The notes under the pieces: model-generated
Told to the model about the DNA's origin: nothing
Seen by the model: the letters and a program-made list of their open reading frames with translations, nothing else
Database searches by the model: none
Position numbers and translations under genes: made by a program
NCBI RefSeq assembly: GCF_017355205.1
Contig: NZ_JADIJK010000007.1
Coordinates: 1 to 64,000, forward strand
Source of the DNA: Bacillus sp. SD088
Lineage (GTDB): Bacteria > Bacillota > Bacilli > Bacillales > Bacillaceae_C
DNA length: 64,000 nt
Direction: 5' to 3'
In this document: positions 1 to 9,077 of the stretch, one piece after another
How the letters are laid out: every line of letters begins with the position of its first letter
How positions within the stretch are numbered: position 1 is the stretch's first letter

Positions 1-74
1 GGAAAGCAGACGGGGGAGACAAAATGATCGAAGAAGTAAATGAAGCTTATCAAAAACAGAAAGCTAAAGAGTAA
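1..74 (+). CDS. C-terminal end of extracellular solute-binding protein (partial)
   Basis: An open frame enters from the left edge (first full codon at 3) and stops at TAA 72-74. The visible 23 residues are charged and helical and end in KQKAKE, as in C-termini of LplA-type lipoprotein sugar-binding proteins. The next two genes are the matching permeases, so this is most likely the binding component of the same importer. The identification rests mainly on this context because only the tail is present. Confidence 0.6.
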   Translation, partial: KADGGDKMIEEVNEAYQKQKAKE

Positions 75-89
75 TCGCAAGGACAAGGG

Positions 90-222
90 GCTGGGACATA
101 ACTAAAATGCTAAACTTCAAAGATGAACAATATATTACCTCAGCAAAGTATATTTCCGGAGCGGGGGGTATGTACCATGCTAGTTCAGTTTTTTCTTTGG
201 AGAAATCAGTTTTGTCTCAGGC
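90..222. repeat. dispersed intergenic repeat, short copy
   Basis: The stretch begins GGGCTGGGACA and ends TGTCTCAGGCCC, so its ends are near inverted repeats. It shares long blocks with 54666-54873: the GGCTGGGA start, a TTTCCG-AGCGGGGG-TATG-ACC block, and a TTTTTTCTTTGG...TTTTGTC-CAG end. This copy lacks the central part of the other. It lies between the binding-protein gene and the first permease gene. Confidence 0.6.
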
Positions 223-267
223 CCTTCCTTGTTAGATATCATTTTACAAAGGAAGTGAGGGCAGCTA

Positions 268-1233
268 ATGAGCATGAAAACATCTACTTCGTCCACTTAT
301 GCAGAGGAGACTTTGCAACCCATACGTCCGAAAAAAACAGGGTTTAATTTTAAGCGCACTTGGCCTATTTACATGATGATTTTACCGGGCTTTTTATTTT
401 TCATCCTTTTTAAATACATTCCGATGGCTGGCATTGTCATTGCTTTTCAAAGCTATGATCCGTTTCAAGGTTTTTGGGGGAGTGCCTGGGTGGGATTCGA
501 CAACTTTGTAAGACTCTTTACAACCAGAGATTTTTGGCCATTACTGGCGAATACAATGATCCTAAGTTGCCTTGATATCATCATCTTTTTTCCAATGCCA
601 ATTTTATTAGCCATCTTACTAAATGAAGTTAGACTCAAATGGTTTAAAGTTGTCTCACAAACAATATTTTATGCTCCTCATTTTTTATCATGGGTTGTGA
701 TTGTAGCAATTACCGTTGTATTATTTGCTACACGAGATGGTGGGATAAACGTACTTCTGAAAGATTTAGGCTTCCATACTGTTGAACCTTTGACAACTCC
801 AGGCGGTTTCCGAATCACTTGGATATTACAAAATATCTGGCAAGGAACTGGCTGGGGAGCCATTATCTTTTTGGCAGCCATTGCAGGGGTAAATCCAAAC
901 CTATATGAAGCCGCTTCGATTGATGGGGCAGGAAGACTACGACAAATATGGCATATTACACTGCCAGCTATCCGTGGAGTGATCGTGATTTTATTCATTT
1001 TACGATTAGGGGCCTTTATGGATATTGGATTTGAACATGTATTATTATTACAAAACCCATTGAATATGGCGACATCTGACATCTTCGACACATACATTTA
1101 TCGGACTGGCATACTGATGGGGAATTTCAGTTATACAACAGCAGTAGGAATTTTCAAAGGAGTTGTTGGTCTTATCCTGGTGATTGGAGCTAATAAAATC
1201 GTTAAAAAACTTGGAGAGGAGGGGATCTTTTAA
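268..1233 (+). CDS. carbohydrate ABC transporter permease (LplB-like)
   Basis: This 321-residue integral membrane protein has about six hydrophobic segments and the binding-protein-dependent permease signature (EAA loop) EAASIDGAGRLRQIWHITLP near residues 213-232. The N-terminal part (PIYMMILPGFLFFILFKYIPMAG) is typical of LplB/YtcP-type permeases for complex or polysaccharide-derived sugars. The ribosome binding site is AAAGGAAGTGAGG. Its stop overlaps the start of the next permease (TAATG). No ATPase gene is visible; in Bacillus such importers often share MsmX encoded elsewhere, which is an inference here. The substrate cannot be told. Confidence 0.88.
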   Translation: MSMKTSTSSTYAEETLQPIRPKKTGFNFKRTWPIYMMILPGFLFFILFKYIPMAGIVIAFQSYDPFQGFWGSAWVGFDNFVRLFTTRDFWPLLANTMILSCLDIIIFFPMPILLAILLNEVRLKWFKVVSQTIFYAPHFLSWVVIVAITVVLFATRDGGINVLLKDLGFHTVEPLTTPGGFRITWILQNIWQGTGWGAIIFLAAIAGVNPNLYEAASIDGAGRLRQIWHITLPAIRGVIVILFILRLGAFMDIGFEHVLLLQNPLNMATSDIFDTYIYRTGILMGNFSYTTAVGIFKGVVGLILVIGANKIVKKLGEEGIF

Positions 1234-2105
1234 TGGCAAAGCACAACCCACAAGGTAGAAATACGTTCCTGGATGTGGTTGTTTACGGCTTGCTTATCAT
1301 TGGATTGATCATAATCATACTCCCGATCCTCTATGTTGTGATGACCTCTTTTGCACCAGAAAAAGAATATTTAACCCGTGGCTTTTTTATCCTTCCACAT
1401 CACTTTACTTTAGAGGGATATACTTATTTATTGCAAAATAGTTCTTTTTTGAAAGCATTTAAAAACGCTGTGGAAATTACTGTCATTGGTACATTTATTA
1501 ATATTGCGATCACAACATTAATGGCGTACGGTTTATCTAAGAAGTTTATAAAAGGTCGCGGATTCTTAAATTTCATCGTCGTTTTCACATTGATTTTTTC
1601 AGGTGGGATGATTCCAACTTATTTAGTTGTCGATAGTTTAGGATTGGTCAATACGTATGGTGCTCTATGGTTTTCTACGGCAATCGCCCCATTTAACTTG
1701 ATTGTCATGCGTAGCTTTTTCGTCAGACTTCCTGATGAATTATTTGACTCTGCTCGTATTGATGGGGCGGGGGAATGGCGGATTCTCTTCACCATTGCCC
1801 TCCCTTTGTCTAAGGCAGCAATCGCCACCTTTACTTTATTTTACATGGTGTATAATTGGAACACATATTTTCATGCAATCTTATATTTGCACGACAATAA
1901 TAAGTGGCCCCTCCAAGTGTTCTTGAAGCTAATGCTTGTTGAAGGGGATGCTGACTTTGGACAACAGGAGATTCAGGGTGTCAATTTTACACATTCTGCA
2001 AGAATGGCGGCCATCCTTATAACAGCTCTGCCATTGTTATGTGTCTATCCCTTTTTTCAAAAGCATTTTAACAAGGGAATGCTACTTGGTTCAATGAAAG
2101 ATTAA
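1233..2105 (+). CDS. carbohydrate ABC transporter permease (LplC/YtcP-like)
   Basis: This 290-residue second permease has about six membrane segments and an EAA-type loop (DSARIDGAGEWRILFTIALPL, about residues 169-189). The pattern PILYVVMTSFAPEKEYLTRGFFILP near the N-terminus is typical of the LplC/YtcP subfamily. The start ATG overlaps the previous stop by one base, indicating translational coupling. Together with the upstream permease it forms the membrane pore of a sugar importer. A strong stem-loop follows at 2171-2210. Confidence 0.88.
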   Translation: MAKHNPQGRNTFLDVVVYGLLIIGLIIIILPILYVVMTSFAPEKEYLTRGFFILPHHFTLEGYTYLLQNSSFLKAFKNAVEITVIGTFINIAITTLMAYGLSKKFIKGRGFLNFIVVFTLIFSGGMIPTYLVVDSLGLVNTYGALWFSTAIAPFNLIVMRSFFVRLPDELFDSARIDGAGEWRILFTIALPLSKAAIATFTLFYMVYNWNTYFHAILYLHDNNKWPLQVFLKLMLVEGDADFGQQEIQGVNFTHSARMAAILITALPLLCVYPFFQKHFNKGMLLGSMKD

Positions 2106-2170
2106 GTTTCCCAATTCCCGTACGGATACATGGGTTTGAATAGAAGGAATAATGAGATAATCGCGAATGG

Positions 2171-2210
2171 ACAGATGTCTAAAGTTTGTTTTTAAGCTTT
2201 AGACATCTGT
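2171..2210 (+). terminator. stem-loop after sugar permease genes
   Basis: The 14-bp arms ACAGATGTCTAAAG (2171-2184) and CTTTAGACATCTGT (2197-2210) are perfect complements with a 12-nt loop. The following T-tract is weak, so this may end transcription or only stabilise the 3' end. Confidence 0.55.
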
Positions 2211-2226
2211 TCCTTATTGGATAAAC

Positions 2227-2256
2227 TAGACATTAATTCGTTTCTTATGATATAGT
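2227..2256 (+). promoter_or_regulatory. sigma-A type promoter of MFS gene
   Basis: TAGACA (2227-2232) and TATAGT (2251-2256) are separated by 18 bp, each 5/6 to consensus. A leader hairpin follows, with arms TCCTAC/GTAGGA (2307-2312, 2334-2339) and an inner GATAG/CTATC stem. Confidence 0.5.
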
Positions 2257-2368
2257 AGGAGAGTTATTTCGAGACACTAAAGATAGAATATGAGGATAAT
2301 TGAATTTCCTACATTGGATAGAAATAAGCTATCGTAGGACATTTTGATAGGAAGAAAGGGATATTAAA

Positions 2369-3571
2369 ATGGATTCACAAGGAAAAATTCAAGAGGCTAA
2401 TATAAAAGAAAAAATTTGGACAAGAGATTTTGTTTTAATTTGCTTGGCTAATTTTTTTATTTTTCTTGGATTTCAAATGACATTGCCGACTCTGCCAATC
2501 TTTGTTAAAGAGTTAGGCGGCAGTGATCAAATGATTGGCATTATTGTTGGGATTTTTACATTTTCAGCATTGTTATTTCGTCCGTACGCTGGACATTCGT
2601 TAGAATCAAAAGGCCGGCGTTTTGTTTATATGTTTGGATTATGCATATTTGTTTTATCTGTAGGATCCTATTCCTTTATCGGCAGTATTGCTTTGTTGTT
2701 AATTATGCGGATTGTTCAAGGAATAGGGTGGGGATTCTCCACTACGGCGAGCGGGACAATTGCCACTGATTTAATTCCACCGAAACGACGTGGGGAGGGC
2801 ATGGGCTATTTTGGCTTATCTGGGAATCTAGCACTTGCCTTCGGGCCATCTTTAGGTTTAACCTTGGCTGGTGTAATCCCATTTTCACAACTATTTTTGA
2901 TTTGTGGTGGTATGGGGCTGGCGGCCTTGTTACTCTCTACTAGAATTCGCTATAAGCAAGTAGAAGAGTCACCAAATAAAGCGGTTGTACCTAAATTCGA
3001 TATTTTTGAAAAATCTGCGATTCAACCATCTTTGCTGTTATTTTTCATCACCGTTTCATTTGGCGGGATTGCTTCGTTTCTTCCATTATATGCGGCTGAA
3101 AAAAGTATTGCTGGGATTGAAGTATATTTTCTTGTGTACGCATTATTCCTAATGCTCTCACGTACATTCGCTGGGAAAATCTATGATAAAAAAGGGCATC
3201 TTTATGTATTTCTCCCTGGGACGATTTTGGTGTTTATCGCAATGGTCCTTTTATCATGGCTTCCCAACCTAACGGTAATGCTAATTGCTGCGGGATTATA
3301 TGGATTGGGATTTGGGAGTGTCCAACCAGCCCTACAAGCATGGGCGATTGATTCATCTCCTAATAATCGTAAAGGTATGGCTAATGCCACGTTCTTTTCC
3401 TTCTTTGATTTAGGGGTCGGGCTTGGAGCGATGGTCTTCGGACAACTTGCATTCCTATATGGTTATAACGTGATCTATGTAACATCAGCTGGATCGGTTA
3501 TGTTATCCATCGTTTTATATCTTTATCTTTTAATACGAACGAAAAATAGAAACAAAAACCTGGCTAATTAA
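2369..3571 (+). CDS. MFS transporter
   Basis: This 400-residue protein has about 12 hydrophobic segments and the MFS loop 2-3 motif region GHSLESKGRRFVY (about residues 74-86). The order and spacing fit a drug or sugar efflux member of the major facilitator superfamily. It is monocistronic, with its own promoter and leader hairpin upstream and a strong terminator downstream. The ribosome binding site AAGAAAGGG precedes the ATG. The substrate cannot be predicted from sequence alone. Confidence 0.85.
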   Translation: MDSQGKIQEANIKEKIWTRDFVLICLANFFIFLGFQMTLPTLPIFVKELGGSDQMIGIIVGIFTFSALLFRPYAGHSLESKGRRFVYMFGLCIFVLSVGSYSFIGSIALLLIMRIVQGIGWGFSTTASGTIATDLIPPKRRGEGMGYFGLSGNLALAFGPSLGLTLAGVIPFSQLFLICGGMGLAALLLSTRIRYKQVEESPNKAVVPKFDIFEKSAIQPSLLLFFITVSFGGIASFLPLYAAEKSIAGIEVYFLVYALFLMLSRTFAGKIYDKKGHLYVFLPGTILVFIAMVLLSWLPNLTVMLIAAGLYGLGFGSVQPALQAWAIDSSPNNRKGMANATFFSFFDLGVGLGAMVFGQLAFLYGYNVIYVTSAGSVMLSIVLYLYLLIRTKNRNKNLAN

Positions 3572-3576
3572 GGTTT

Positions 3577-3616
3577 AGAGGGGCGTCGAGTGGAGACAGC
3601 CCCTCTTGCTTTTATC
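3577..3616 (+). terminator. terminator of MFS gene
   Basis: The arms AGAGGGGC (3577-3584) and GCCCCTCT (3599-3606) are followed by a T-rich tail (TGCTTTTAT). Confidence 0.8.
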
Positions 3617-3639
3617 TAGAAAATTCTGAAGAATACAGA

Positions 3640-3668
3640 TTGACAAACAGTTGATAGAATGATATTAT
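3640..3668 (+). promoter_or_regulatory. sigma-A promoter of ABC-2 exporter operon
   Basis: TTGACA (3640-3645), 17-bp spacer, then TATTAT (3663-3668). This near-consensus promoter sits about 40 bp before the first gene of the exporter operon. Confidence 0.75.
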
Positions 3669-3708
3669 CTTTTCTTCTGACTATTCTACCTAAAGGAGGG
3701 AAAATGGA

Positions 3709-4686
3709 TTGATTCATATTGAAGGTTTGTCCAAGTCTTTTAAAGTCGCTAAACGCTCGAACGGTTTAGGGAATTCCGTGAAAGCGCTTTTTCGTCGTGA
3801 ACATACTATTGTTCATGCTCTTCACGATATTTCCTTTTCGATTCAACCAGGGGAAATTGTTGGTTATATTGGACCAAACGGAGCAGGGAAATCAACAACG
3901 ATTAAAATCATGAGTGGTATTTTGGTGCCTGATCAAGGCTCCTGCCACATTATGGATTATATCCCGTGGGAAGATCGAGTCCATTATGTCAAAAATATCG
4001 GTGTTGTTTTTGGACAAAGATCTCAATTATGGTGGGATGTTCCTGTGATCGATTCATTTGAACTTCTACGCGATATTTACAAAATTCCTCAGCCGGAATA
4101 TAAAGCCAATGTCGCCTTACTGATTGAGACGCTTGATTTAGAAAAACTCATTTATACCCCTGTACGCCAGCTAAGTTTAGGGCAGAGAATGCGCTGTGAA
4201 ATTGCTGCTTCCTTATTACATAGTCCAAAAATTTTATTTCTAGATGAACCAACGATTGGACTTGATTCCCATTCAAAGATCGCTGTTCGGAAATTTATTC
4301 AAACAATTAATAAGGAAAAAGGAGTAACGATTCTGTTAACCACCCATGATATGCATGATATTGAAGCATTAGTAGATCGAGTCCTTCTAATTGGAAAAGG
4401 AAGTCTATTATATGATGGAAAATTGCAGGAGTTACGCAAACGATATGGCGGACATAAAATTGTAACCGTTGATTATGAAAAATTATCACAGCCGATTGCC
4501 ATTACAGGGGCCACTTTACTCTCACAAAAATTAGAGCAAGCTATCTTTTCCCTTGATGCAGAAAAAACAAATATATCTCAGTTCATTCCTCAACTATCAG
4601 AACAAGTCAATATCTTAGATATCTCCATTAAAGAACAGCCAATTGAGGATCTTATTGTCCAATTGTATGAGGAATACCAATTATGA
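3709..4686 (+). CDS. ABC-2 type exporter, ATP-binding protein (COG4586-like)
   Basis: This 325-residue ATPase shows Walker A GPNGAGKST (residues 55-63), the ABC signature LSLGQ (155-159), Walker B ILFLDEP (175-181) and a switch histidine in LLTTHD. The TTG start at 3709 is chosen because AAAGGAGGG ends 8 nt before it; the nearby ATG at 3704 runs into a stop after two codons. Two permeases follow, the first overlapping by ATGA. This ATPase plus two unlike permeases of about 260 residues is the COG4586/4587/3694 arrangement. Exporters of that type are poorly characterised and the substrate is unknown. Confidence 0.88.
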   Translation: MIHIEGLSKSFKVAKRSNGLGNSVKALFRREHTIVHALHDISFSIQPGEIVGYIGPNGAGKSTTIKIMSGILVPDQGSCHIMDYIPWEDRVHYVKNIGVVFGQRSQLWWDVPVIDSFELLRDIYKIPQPEYKANVALLIETLDLEKLIYTPVRQLSLGQRMRCEIAASLLHSPKILFLDEPTIGLDSHSKIAVRKFIQTINKEKGVTILLTTHDMHDIEALVDRVLLIGKGSLLYDGKLQELRKRYGGHKIVTVDYEKLSQPIAITGATLLSQKLEQAIFSLDAEKTNISQFIPQLSEQVNILDISIKEQPIEDLIVQLYEEYQL

Positions 4687-5486
4687 ATGCCTATTTTTCG
4701 GTTTTGCGCTTGAAATTGCAAACAGGCATGCAATATCGAACCGCTGCTTTTGCTGGAGTGGCAACACAATTCTTTTGGGGATTTATGTATATCATGATCT
4801 TTGAAGCTTTCTATGAACATGCTAACCAGTCACCACCGATGTCATTAAAGGAATTAATTACCTATATTTGGTTGCAGCAATCATTCTTTAGTCTTGTAAT
4901 GCTTTGGTTTCGTGATAACGAATTGTTTGAATTAATCACAACTGGCAATATTGCCTATGAATTGTGTAGACCTTGTGATATTTATAGCTTTTGGTATGCA
5001 AAATTATTAGCGCAACGACTCTCAAACGCTGCTTTACGTAGCTTCCCGATTTTGGTTGTTGCTTTTCTATTACCACAACCTTATAAAATGACATTACCTG
5101 TGGATTGGACTTCCTTACTATTATTCTTGCTATCTTTATGTTTAGCATTATTCTTAATTATCACGATTTCCATGTTGATTTACATTTCTGTATTTATCAC
5201 CATGTCGCCAACTGGTTCGTTACTTATGTTTGGCATTATTGGCGATTTTTTTGCGGGCTTAACGATCCCGATTCCATTTATGCCTGAATGGCTGCAAACA
5301 ATTGCTTATATTCTTCCCTTTCGCTTGACAGCCGATTTTCCGTTCCGTGTTTATTCAGGGCATATTCCACAAGGAGAAGCGATAGAAGGGATTTGTATTC
5401 AATTAATTTGGCTAGCTGTTCTTTTTTTCGTTGGTAAGTTTTTAATGAAAAAAGCATTAAAAAGAGTGGTTGTACAGGGAGGGTAA
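4683..5486 (+). CDS. ABC-2 type permease (COG4587-like)
   Basis: This 267-residue membrane protein has about six hydrophobic segments and no soluble domain. It overlaps the ATPase gene by 4 bases (ATGA). It carries an N-terminal RLKLQTGMQYRTAAF stretch, typical of the ABC-2 permease group that starts with a cytoplasmic amphipathic helix. It probably forms a heterodimeric channel with the next protein. Confidence 0.82.
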   Translation: MNAYFSVLRLKLQTGMQYRTAAFAGVATQFFWGFMYIMIFEAFYEHANQSPPMSLKELITYIWLQQSFFSLVMLWFRDNELFELITTGNIAYELCRPCDIYSFWYAKLLAQRLSNAALRSFPILVVAFLLPQPYKMTLPVDWTSLLLFLLSLCLALFLIITISMLIYISVFITMSPTGSLLMFGIIGDFFAGLTIPIPFMPEWLQTIAYILPFRLTADFPFRVYSGHIPQGEAIEGICIQLIWLAVLFFVGKFLMKKALKRVVVQGG

Positions 5487-5491
5487 GAAAT

Positions 5492-6274
5492 TTGACCTTA
5501 TATTTCAAATATTTAAAAGTATTATGGAAAGCACAGCTTCAATATCGTACTTCTTTTTGGCTTTTATCATTAGGGCAATTTTTTACACCGTTCACCGTTT
5601 TTGCAGGTTTATATTTTTTATTTGAAAGGTTTGGACAGATTAAAGGGTGGAACTTTGCTGAAGTAGCACTTTGCTTTGCTGTTATTCATATGGCTTTTGC
5701 GATTAGTGAGTGTTTTGCCCGCGGTTTTGACTCCTTTTCCGGACTTGTCCGTGAGGGGAATTTTGATCGCCTGCTTGTGCGTCCACGCGGAACTGTTATT
5801 CAAGTAATCGGCTCCCAGTTTGAATTCACACGGATGGGCCGTCTAGTGCAAAGTTTGATCGTCCTTATTTGGGCGATCCAGGCTTTACCGATTGATTGGA
5901 CACTTATCAAAGTAATGACCCTGATGCTGATGATTGGTAGTGGAATCTGTATTTTTACGGGGATTTTTATCCTTGCTGCTACTTTTTGCTTTTGGACTAT
6001 CCAGGGAATAGAAGTGACCAATATTTTTACAGATGGAGGGCGAGAGATGGCCCAATATCCATTAAATATTTATCAGAAATGGCTGTCAAAATTCTTTACT
6101 TTTGTCATTCCTTTTGGCTGTGTCAATTATATTCCTTTATTATTTCTTTTGGATAAACATGAAGGGCATGCCTATCTTCATATGTTCGCTCCAGTACTCG
6201 GGATCATTTTTATTATCCCATGTTTATTCGTGTGGAATATAGGGGTGCGGCATTATCGGTCAACAGGATCTTAA
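5492..6274 (+). CDS. ABC-2 type permease (COG3694-like)
   Basis: This 260-residue protein is the second permease of the exporter, with about six membrane segments and the family-typical stretch VREGNFDRLLVRPRGT near residues 87-102. The start is TTG at 5492, with ribosome binding site AGGGAGGG 8 bases upstream. It lies 5 bp after the preceding gene. No terminator is obvious between it and the amidase gene 64 bp downstream. Confidence 0.82.
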   Translation: MTLYFKYLKVLWKAQLQYRTSFWLLSLGQFFTPFTVFAGLYFLFERFGQIKGWNFAEVALCFAVIHMAFAISECFARGFDSFSGLVREGNFDRLLVRPRGTVIQVIGSQFEFTRMGRLVQSLIVLIWAIQALPIDWTLIKVMTLMLMIGSGICIFTGIFILAATFCFWTIQGIEVTNIFTDGGREMAQYPLNIYQKWLSKFFTFVIPFGCVNYIPLLFLLDKHEGHAYLHMFAPVLGIIFIIPCLFVWNIGVRHYRSTGS

Positions 6275-6338
6275 ATAACGAATAGTAATTTTCAGTGTTG
6301 TTTGCGTAAATATAATAGTAGAAACGGAGAAATGAAAA

Positions 6339-7802
6339 ATGGAAAATCCTCTATTGAAAAAATTGCATGATGAATGGTTAATGGAAGCAACGATTGAAGA
6401 TATGCAGGAAAAATTAGCTTCAGGTGAAATCACATCTGTCGCTCTGGTACATATGTATTTGTATCGAATATCCCATTTTGATGGGATCATTCGTTCAGTA
6501 TTAGAGTTGAATCCTGATGCTTTGCAGATCGCAACAGCATTAGATGCAGAACGGGCTCAAAAAGGTGTAAGAAGTAGACTACACGGAATCCCGATTTTAT
6601 TGAAAGATAATATTGATACTGGAGATAAAATGCATACGACTGCCGGCTCTCTAGCACTAGATGGCCATGTTGCTATAAAGGATTCGTACGTTGCTGCTAA
6701 ATTGCGCAAAGCTGGCGCGATTTTACTGGGAAAAACAAACATGACTGAATGGGCTAATTTTATGGGGGTTGGGATGCCGAGCGGTTATAGTTCTAGAGGA
6801 GGGCAGACATTAAATCCATATGGAGAATTTGATGTCGGAGGGTCTAGCTCTGGATCAGGTGCAGCGATTGCTGCTAATTTTGCGGCTGTAGCGATTGGCA
6901 CAGAGACATCCGGATCGATCTTAAATCCTGCTTTAAAGAATTCTCTTGTCGGGATTAAGCCGACAGTTGGCCTCGTTAGCCGAAATGGAATTATTCCAAT
7001 TGCACATACCCAAGATACACCTGGACCAATGGCGAGAACTGTGAAGGATGCGGCCCATGTACTGACTGCAATCGCAGGTGTGGACGAAAACGATCCTGCT
7101 ACATTATCCAATTCAAAAAAAGGCATTGATTATGCTAAATTGTTAGCAGAAAGAAGCCTAAAAGGTTATCGTATTGGAATTGCTGGAAAACCGTTTTCTG
7201 ATCGATTAAATAAGCACAAAATAAACATGATCGAAAAGGCGATTGCGTGTTTACGCGCGCTTGGAGCTGAAATTGTGGAAGACATTCTTATTCCATCTGC
7301 AGATGAAAAATGGGGTTATGAGGTTTTAGCTTATGAGTTTAAACCAGACCTAAATGCATATTTGCGTGCAACATCTCCTTTGAACAAAATCCGTTCACTA
7401 GCTGATGTGATTGCTTTTAACTACAGGTACCCGAAGGCAATGTTAAAATATGGACAAAAGCTGTTATTGGAATCCGAAAATACAAGCGGTACTTTATTAG
7501 AAAAAGAATATATTAGCGCTTTGGAGAAAGATCAATACCTTTCGCGAGAACAAGGAATCGATTCTGCTTTAAAACAACATCATTTAGATGCAATCTTTTT
7601 TGGAGGAGACAGAGGCTCAGAGATCGCCGCAAAAGCAGGCTATCCAACAGTTATTGTACCTGTCGGATATACCCAGCAGGGAGAACCATTTGGCATATCA
7701 TTTACTGGTACGGCGTTTAGCGAAGAGAGCTTGCTAAAGATAGCTTATGCTTTTGAGCAGGCAACAAAATCTAGACAGGCACCTGTGTTGAAGGAAGAAT
7801 AG
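6339..7802 (+). CDS. amidase family protein (GatA-like fold)
   Basis: This 487-residue amidase-signature enzyme has a visible Ser-cisSer-Lys triad: Lys89 in LLKDNID, cis-Ser within GGSSSGSG (169-171), and the nucleophile Ser193 in ETSGSI. The Gly/Ser-rich block and length fit the family, which hydrolyses or transfers from amide bonds. No gatC or gatB neighbours are present, so it is probably a stand-alone amidase rather than the tRNA amidotransferase subunit. The natural substrate is unknown. It may be co-transcribed with the ABC exporter. Confidence 0.85.
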   Translation: MENPLLKKLHDEWLMEATIEDMQEKLASGEITSVALVHMYLYRISHFDGIIRSVLELNPDALQIATALDAERAQKGVRSRLHGIPILLKDNIDTGDKMHTTAGSLALDGHVAIKDSYVAAKLRKAGAILLGKTNMTEWANFMGVGMPSGYSSRGGQTLNPYGEFDVGGSSSGSGAAIAANFAAVAIGTETSGSILNPALKNSLVGIKPTVGLVSRNGIIPIAHTQDTPGPMARTVKDAAHVLTAIAGVDENDPATLSNSKKGIDYAKLLAERSLKGYRIGIAGKPFSDRLNKHKINMIEKAIACLRALGAEIVEDILIPSADEKWGYEVLAYEFKPDLNAYLRATSPLNKIRSLADVIAFNYRYPKAMLKYGQKLLLESENTSGTLLEKEYISALEKDQYLSREQGIDSALKQHHLDAIFFGGDRGSEIAAKAGYPTVIVPVGYTQQGEPFGISFTGTAFSEESLLKIAYAFEQATKSRQAPVLKEE

Positions 7803-7816
7803 TAATTAATAATAAA

Positions 7817-8000
7817 GCAGGGACTGTAAACAACGTAAAAAGAATGGAGAATTTCCCTTATTTTTACGAGTAAATGCTAAGAAAATCTCCAAAAACGACG
7901 ACACGCCTGTGGGAATAGCATCAGCTGAAGACTCCACAACGAATGTACTGAAGCTATGCCGCGGCAAGGGAGCCTTTTTGGAGATTTTCGACTTTTGGGA
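7817..8000. repeat. intergenic palindromic element
   Basis: The 15-bp perfect inverted repeat GAAAATCTCCAAAAA (7881-7895) and TTTTTGGAGATTTTC (7975-7989) encloses CGCCTGTGGGAATAGC...GAAGACTCCAC...GCCGCGGCAAGGGAGC. This resembles intergenic bcr-type repeats of Bacillus genomes, which commonly contain a CCTGTGGGAA...GAAGACTCCAC core. It lies between the convergent amidase and DUF4349 genes and could act as a bidirectional terminator. Confidence 0.55.
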
Positions 8001-8022
8001 CATCCTCTTGTTTTTTCTGCAA

Positions 8023-8937
8023 CTATCTTTCCTTTTTCACCCTTTTGCGCCTTCTAATGATATAAAACAGGATTGCTCCGATACATAAAACGATGATAAA
8101 AATAGGAAGATTTCCAATTAAGAAGACAATGATTCCAGATCCGAGGGCAAGGAGAAAATTAGTGCTCGCTGCCAATTGTTTTTTTGTCTTTTCCCATGTA
8201 TTTAATGGTTTTTCGGCAATTTTTTGAATCGAGTCTTCCGTCAGATAAATGGTAATCGTCGAATAATCTGTTTGATTTTTCAAGAACTTCATCTTACCTG
8301 TAATGGTTTCAATTTCTTCTTGAACACTTGCTAGATCATTCGATATTTGTAATAGATCCTCCGTCTTTTTGGCCTCCTCTAAAAAACTTAATAATCTTTT
8401 CTCGACCACTTGCTTAGATTGTAATCTCGCTTCTAAGTCGACATATTGTTCTGTGACATCCTCACCAGAAATGGTTCTTTCCATGACCTCTGCAACTTCT
8501 TCTTCTGTATCTCGAAGAAACGATTGAAAATCCTTATCAGGAATGCGAATAACGAGCTGCCCCGCTTTTTCTGTCTCATTTTCCCGATAGATATTTGATT
8601 CAACAATATAACCTGCATATTGCTCGACTCTCTTTTCAATGAAAGCTTGAGCATGTTCGAGCTTTTGAACACGAACCTGCAACTGCACTTGATGAATCAC
8701 CATTCGATCTGTTGCTTCGATCGTATCTGCCTCTTCTGAAGCGCTTTCGTTTGCTGGATCGTTATCAAAATTCTCTAGCACACCGCCCCCGTTCGAAACG
8801 TTATTTGAGCTTTCTGTTTTGACTTGACTTTTTGGGAGATGAGCAGCGGAATCACTGCTTTCTTTTGACTGATTTGAACTACAAGCAGCTAAACATAATG
8901 GAATTAATAAGCAAGCGGCAAAAATAAATTTTCTCAT
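8023..8937 (-). CDS. DUF4349 domain lipoprotein
   Basis: The protein starts MRKFIFAACLLIPLCLAAC, a lipoprotein signal with lipobox LAAC, so it is anchored outside the membrane. A low-complexity Ser/Asn linker, an alpha-helical region with predicted coiled coil (about residues 140-230) and a C-terminal membrane segment followed by RRRKRVKKER match the DUF4349 family. The start at 8937 is preferred over the longer frame from 8958 because AAAGGGGG lies just upstream of it and inside the longer reading. The role is unknown; the gene is divergent from the pspA operon. Confidence 0.82.
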   Translation of the reverse strand: MRKFIFAACLLIPLCLAACSSNQSKESSDSAAHLPKSQVKTESSNNVSNGGGVLENFDNDPANESASEEADTIEATDRMVIHQVQLQVRVQKLEHAQAFIEKRVEQYAGYIVESNIYRENETEKAGQLVIRIPDKDFQSFLRDTEEEVAEVMERTISGEDVTEQYVDLEARLQSKQVVEKRLLSFLEEAKKTEDLLQISNDLASVQEEIETITGKMKFLKNQTDYSTITIYLTEDSIQKIAEKPLNTWEKTKKQLAASTNFLLALGSGIIVFLIGNLPIFIIVLCIGAILFYIIRRRKRVKKER

Positions 8938-9017
8938 CGATATAGCCCCCTTTACCATGATTGGACGTATTGATCAAGGAAATGTTACAATTGTAAATAC
9001 ATATTTTTGTAAAAAAG

Positions 9018-9046
9018 TGAATCTTTTTAAGAGGGAAAGCAGTATA
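9018..9046 (+). promoter_or_regulatory. possible ECF-sigma promoter of pspA operon
   Basis: TGAATC (9018-9023) and AGTATA (9041-9046), 17 bp apart, resemble the SigW-type TGAAAC/CGTATA pattern. In B. subtilis the equivalent operon is SigW dependent. The match is imperfect, so this is tentative. Confidence 0.3.
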
Positions 9047-9077
9047 TATACTATACAAAAAAACAGGAGGTTCCATT

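Noticed and set aside
6785-7126. Minus-strand frame within the amidase gene
   Set aside because: Antisense shadow of a clear amidase coding region.
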